Assembly (NCBI GenBank): GCA_026075535.2
Contig: AP026540.1
Location: 8,680,001-8,744,000, forward strand
DNA: 64,000 nt
Source of the DNA: Tricholoma matsutake
Lineage: Eukaryota; Basidiomycota; Agaricomycetes; Agaricales; Tricholomataceae
Direction: 5' to 3'
The translations under genes and the position numbers were made by a program. Positions within the stretch are counted from its first letter, which is position 1. Every line of letters starts with the position of its first letter. Positions 60,360 through 64,000 of the stretch are shown here, in pieces. The notes under the pieces were generated by a model. It worked only from the letters and a program-made list of their open reading frames with translations. It searched no databases and was not told the DNA's origin.

Positions 60360-61710
60360 GTGGCTGGTGGGTCATGCTGGCATCCTGGTGCTGTCCAATG
60401 CCGTCGTAGGGTCGTAGCACCCATGATCTACCCAGCGAGCAGTTGCACACTGGCGTAGAAGTGGGTGCTGGGTGGTCCGTCGTGGTTGTGAGGTGCTGGG
60501 GTTGGTACAATGCCTGTTTCGGTGAGTTTGGGGAGGGTTAGCATGACATAGCACAGATTCGGGGGTGCATAGGTGTGTACTGTGCAGGTATCCTGCTTCT
60601 CAGGTTTCCCGGCACTCCTCTCCATCATCCAAACCCTGCTGCTCATCATTACCTGTAGTTTAGATCCTAAAAAAGAAAGAACACCGTTAGTTAGCTAGTA
60701 AAAAACAAGAATTGAGCACAAAAAACATACCTAGGTGCCTACGTTGTGTCCGATCAGCTGGTTTGCAGCTGTGGGTGGTGCTTAGTGGTGTGGGAGTGGA
60801 CATGGAAGTGGTGGTGGTAGAGGTGGGAGGGAGCCTTCCCCTCGCATAGAGAGCGAGGGGCAAGGGTGTCGTTGTCATTCGTTGTTCTCCTGTCATCGTC
60901 ATTGTGCCTGCGTGCTCATCTGTCGCTGTTGCTTGGGTGTCCTCATTGTCATGCCACCCGCTGTCCACCCTGCGAGCAGTTGCTTGCAGTGGTAGCAGCG
61001 GGTGCTGGGTGTCGGGTGCCATCCAATTGTCATTGTTGTCATCCCTGTTGCCAGTAGTTCAATTTAGTTAGTAAAAAAGAAAAAGAAAAAGAAAAAGAAA
61101 GAGAAACAAACAAAAAAACTTACCTATGGCCCAAGAGACGTCGACGTCTCTTGGGCCTTTTTCTTCTTTCCCTCCTCCGTGTCGTCTCGTTGTCTCCCCA
61201 TCGTTGTTCCCATCTTCATTTCCCCTTTCTCCTCGTTTTCTTGTCATTGTCCTCTTGTCATCATTAATGTCGTTCATTGCCTGTCATCACCCTGCTACAC
61301 ACCTTGCGGGCAGAGGCTTGCAGCGGTGACATGGGGTGTCCTGGCCTGTCCCAGTGTGGGTCTGTCATTACAAAATGTTGATAGCCAAAAATACAATAGA
61401 TTAGTAAAAAGAAAGAAATGACAAAAACTCACCCAGGGCACAAACAATGATAGATGTCATTTGGGCCCATCTGCATCCGTTCCCCTGGCATTCGCATACC
61501 TTGCCATTGCTGTCTTTGTTTGGCATTGTTTGTTGTCTTGTCATTCCCCTGTCATCTTGTTCCTGTGGTTGTGGTGTGGGGTTTGGGCACGGGGTGTCTC
61601 AGGTGGAGTTGTTATAAGTTACATAAAAACACCTAAGATAGAGTTGATTAGTAAAAAGAAACATGAAGAAATAAGAAAAAAAGCTTACCTGGGGCCCAAA
61701 TGACAGTTGA
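60360..61710 (-). other. Second locus of repeated exon-intron modules
   Basis: Read on the minus strand, at least four donors follow WA-type peptide ends: CCCCAGGTAAGC (about 61,690), CCTGGGTGAG (about 61,432), GCCATAGGTAAGT (about 61,122) and CCTAGGTATG (about 60,730). Most are followed by a T-rich intron with TACTAA. Exons again encode GPNDI or GPRDVDVSWAIG-like ends. A perfect 30-bp palindrome lies at 61,128-61,157. GCGAGC-type hairpins resemble those at 41.4-41.8 kb. Same family as 40.96-41.4 kb, opposite strand. Confidence 0.45.
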
Positions 61711-61962
61711 AGGCTACCTGAAGTCATGAATGTGAAAGAACAATACTTACAAGAGTTGTGGCCAATCGGTCAACGCGAACATGATCAACCTGACTAGTCA
61801 CCAATCAGCCTAGGCCACAACATACTTACAAAGTTCATAAAACATAGTCATATTCATAAAGGCATACTAACATAGAGTAAGAGCAATCATAACTACTGCA
61901 GGACATATGCTATTACCATGTAAGTTGTGAGTTGCAACAAGATGTGATGGACCCCAGGCCAT

Positions 61963-63457
61963 TTAAGCTTGCATCTGCTCCTGCTCACCCTGCTCATTCT
62001 CCTCCTCCTCCTCCTCCTCCTCCTCCTCCTCCTCCTCCTCCTCCTCCTCCTCGCCATCTTCAAGGGCCACCAATTCTGTGGCTGTCGGAAGCTTATACAA
62101 AGCCTGAACATGGTTCCCATACTTCTTCATGAAAGCATGTCGGGGCATGTCCTTCCAATCAGGATCAGAGTCAGTCAAAAGACAATCACTCTTCAGAGGA
62201 AGTGCAATTGGGGCCGTGGCATAGCAAGCACGATTCCTGAGCGACATTGCGTTGAAAAAGGCAGGATCAAACCAATCCAAAGGACAATCCACAGGTACAT
62301 GGGCGGAAATTCAGCTCTCGAGATTCTCAGGATGTGGGATGCGAGGCTCCTCACGCCTCCTGCTCCCATGGAAAAGAGGGTTCCCTGCTTTGCAGCTATT
62401 GTCAATGTGGTGCAGAAAGTCAGTGATGTGGGGATTGCATGCTTGCTTCCTCATAATGAAGAAACCACCATCAGGGTTCCTCTCATCATCAGATGTGCAC
62501 TCATATGAACCAGCTAGAAGCCTGATATGCTGGTTCCAGGCATGGTCCTTCAGATAAGTGCAGCACTTGAGAGTAAGCTAGAGTGAAATTTAGTGATTCA
62601 AGTCTGAAAGATAAAAATAACTTGAAAACGGTACCAATTGGTGGTTCTTGTATGCTTTGTTCTCCTCAACACCTCGATAGACACTGCCCTTCTTTTTTGC
62701 CTCCTTTGCTGCAAGCTTCTTCATATAACCCCACATAAAATTGCAATATAATTTCTCGAGGACAGGTCTATTCTGGAGGTAAGCAAGATTCGGAGCAAGA
62801 TGTTGGTAAGCAAATGTAGTAGCAGCCTGCTCAAAAGTCCAGATAGCGATTGACTCAAGGGCTCCATTATACAACAAAGTGTGTGTGCCACCAAGAAGAT
62901 CAGGGCACCATGCTGGTAGACCAAATGAGTGAACCTTCGAAAAGATCAATCGAAGATCATGCTCTGGGATGCGAGCAATATTGAGGGTGATATTTGAGTC
63001 TGGCACCACATTGCATCGCCTGCGAAGCTCTATGATTGCATCAAGTGCTGCTTTATCTGTTGCTTGAAACCGGGCATTGTGGGTATTGCCTTTGAGCAAA
63101 GCATTTATTTTGCCAGCAGAGGTGAAACATTGTGAAAAGGTGTTTAAGGTATGATTATCAGAGGCCTCAGGAACTGATGTGTTGGTTATGGCACCCATTA
63201 AGACATGAAGGCGTGTCTCAAGGGCAAGCTGGGTTGTACCATGTCAGAGTTCAGGATAAAATCAGAATAGTCAAAGAAACACGCACTTTAATTTGACTGG
63301 CATCATCAGGTATATCTATCTTCTTCAGATGATGAATATCTTCTTTCACACTCCTCTCCCCTTCCCCAGGAACAAAGCCCTTTGCCCGCAGACACTTTGA
63401 TGCAGTTGATTCAGATGCTTGGGGTCTCTTGTGTCCAGAAGACCTTGATGGTGGCAT
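61963..63457 (-). pseudogene. Conserved mushroom protein of unknown function, one internal TGA
   Basis: Exons 63457-63287, 63228-62635 and 62577-61963, introns 58 and 57 bp, all in phase. Key strings: NTHNARFQATDKAALDAI, VPDSNITLNIARIPEHDL, IFSKVHSFGLPAWCPDLLGG, then VDCPLDWFDPAFFNAMS and MPRHAFMKKYGNHVQALYKL. This order is that of a family I remember as multicopy and function-unknown in Agaricomycetes. The C terminus is a glutamate run coded by the CTC repeat. A TGA at 62313-62311 (ENLES-stop-ISAHV) is the only break, again where arginine would fit. Confidence 0.55.
61999..62052. repeat. (CTC)n microsatellite in the coding region
   Basis: 18 uninterrupted CTC triplets, read as a polyglutamate run on the minus strand. 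Confidence 0.95.
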
Positions 63458-63639
63458 AGCTGGGATAGTAAAGAGGACCTATTGACCAGAAGGTGAGGAA
63501 GATATGTCGATGTAAGAAGACAAAGAACAAATGTCGTGCATGAGGCTTCAGATCCATATGGTCACCTGACTAAATGAGTCTTGACACGATGCGACTAAGA
63601 TCACCTGATGAGATGATATTCCACACCATCAAATGATTA

Positions 63640-63870
63640 CAAATTATTATTACCAGCACAAAAATTGTACGCAATCTTTGCCAATAAAACACCTTTTTTG
63701 GGCAATGGCTTATGTCAGTTGTCTCGAAGCCTTGTGGCCAGATCAGTGTCATGTGGCTGTCTACTGGAGATATGCACATCATTGCTAGATGATCTGCCAA
63801 AGACATGAGATGAACTCATGTCATCACAACATGAGCTGGAAAATGCCTCCGGTGTGAGCATATCCGGAAA
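63640..63870. repeat. Inverted paralogue of the 23.84-25.35 kb flanks, without the TA element
   Basis: The minus strand carries GGAGGCATTTTCCAGCTCAT, GATCATCTAGCAATGATGTG, CTCCAGTAGACAGCCACATG and TAAGCCATTGCCC in the same order as the two flanks of the 23,945-25,284 element, joined at a single TA. Confidence 0.85.
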
Positions 63871-63879
63871 CATAACGCT

Positions 63880-64000
63880 ATGTTAGAAACCAGTGAAGGA
63901 ACAGCTTCCTCACGGGTCAAAGGTACCTCTGTTGTGAAAGGAAAGGGACCAGACCCCCGAAACTTGGGCAATACTGGCATTGACCCTGAAGAATTCGATG
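63880..64000 (+). CDS. Start of a possible retroelement gag-like ORF (runs off the window)
   Basis: Open from ATG at 63880 to the window end; contains KGKGPDPRNLGN followed by an acidic DPEEFD. DPRNxG followed by acidic residues is frequent in the gag-like N terminus of mushroom gypsy elements, but 40 residues are too few for certainty. Confidence 0.35.
   Translation, partial: MLETSEGTASSRVKGTSVVKGKGPDPRNLGNTGIDPEEFD

Noticed and set aside
17622..62577. TGA read as an amino acid (code change or programmed readthrough)
   Set aside because: Resident genes end at TGA normally (for example the membrane protein at 10,597), and one relic also has frameshifts and another a TAA; CpG decay is simpler. 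It remains worth excluding by protein data.

Overview
The window is nuclear DNA of a filamentous basidiomycete, most likely a mushroom-forming Agaricomycete. The genes are packed with 46-63 bp introns, and the families are typical of that group: Pom152, Alg9, a many-exon membrane protein, KDZ transposases with CxC cysteine clusters, and a basidiomycete TET/JBP-like dioxygenase. Exon joins below were worked out by hand from reading frame and splice signals; there is no transcript support.

Positions 1-13,540 are ordinary gene space. In order they hold POM152 (-, 3' end off the window), an RNase III/dsRBD protein (+), a tail-anchored thioredoxin (-), a conserved unknown protein (-), ALG9 mannosyltransferase (-), a roughly 15-exon membrane protein (+), an F-box protein (-) and a Zn2Cys6 regulator (+). 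All are intact and CpG-rich. Three of these neighbours each need one GC-AG intron.

From about 14 kb to the end the window is accessory DNA. It starts with a 5'-truncated Crinkler-like NTPase/nuclease gene (14.2-16.6 kb). A KDZ-type element follows (17.46-21.97 kb) with a GRF-zinc-finger gene and a CxC5/CxC6 gene, then a 1.78 kb element with perfect 52-bp TIRs, a 1.34 kb TA-target element with perfect 30-bp TIRs, and a decayed Tnp2/CACTA-like transposase (25.5-28.6 kb). A large repeat-bounded block runs from 29.0 to 60.3 kb. Its ends are long inverted modules (29.0 and 29.8 kb on the left, 53.0 and 60.3 kb on the right). Its interior carries a divergent gene pair (30.98-34.9 kb), an intact unknown gene (36.3-38.1 kb), a PIF/Harbinger pair (Myb/SANT protein plus intact DDE transposase, 39.2-44.4 kb), a CxC2-KDZ transposase relic (44.6-48.3 kb), two small genes, and a TET/JBP-like 2OG-Fe(II) dioxygenase (51.0-52.4 kb). 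Between and beyond these genes are very large palindromic minisatellites. The window ends with a CpG-decayed conserved gene (62-63.5 kb) and the start of a possible gag-like ORF.

The main biological signal is a coincidence. A KDZ transposase relic and a predicted 5-methylcytosine-oxidising TET/JBP enzyme lie together in a block whose genes decay in one specific way: 16 of the 17 premature in-frame stops I could place are TGA, in contexts compatible with former CGA arginine codons. That is the only stop a CpG-to-TpG change can make. CpG is also very rare there by eye. This fits loss of methylated CpG rather than RIP, and links the block's sequence history to the substrate of the enzyme it carries.
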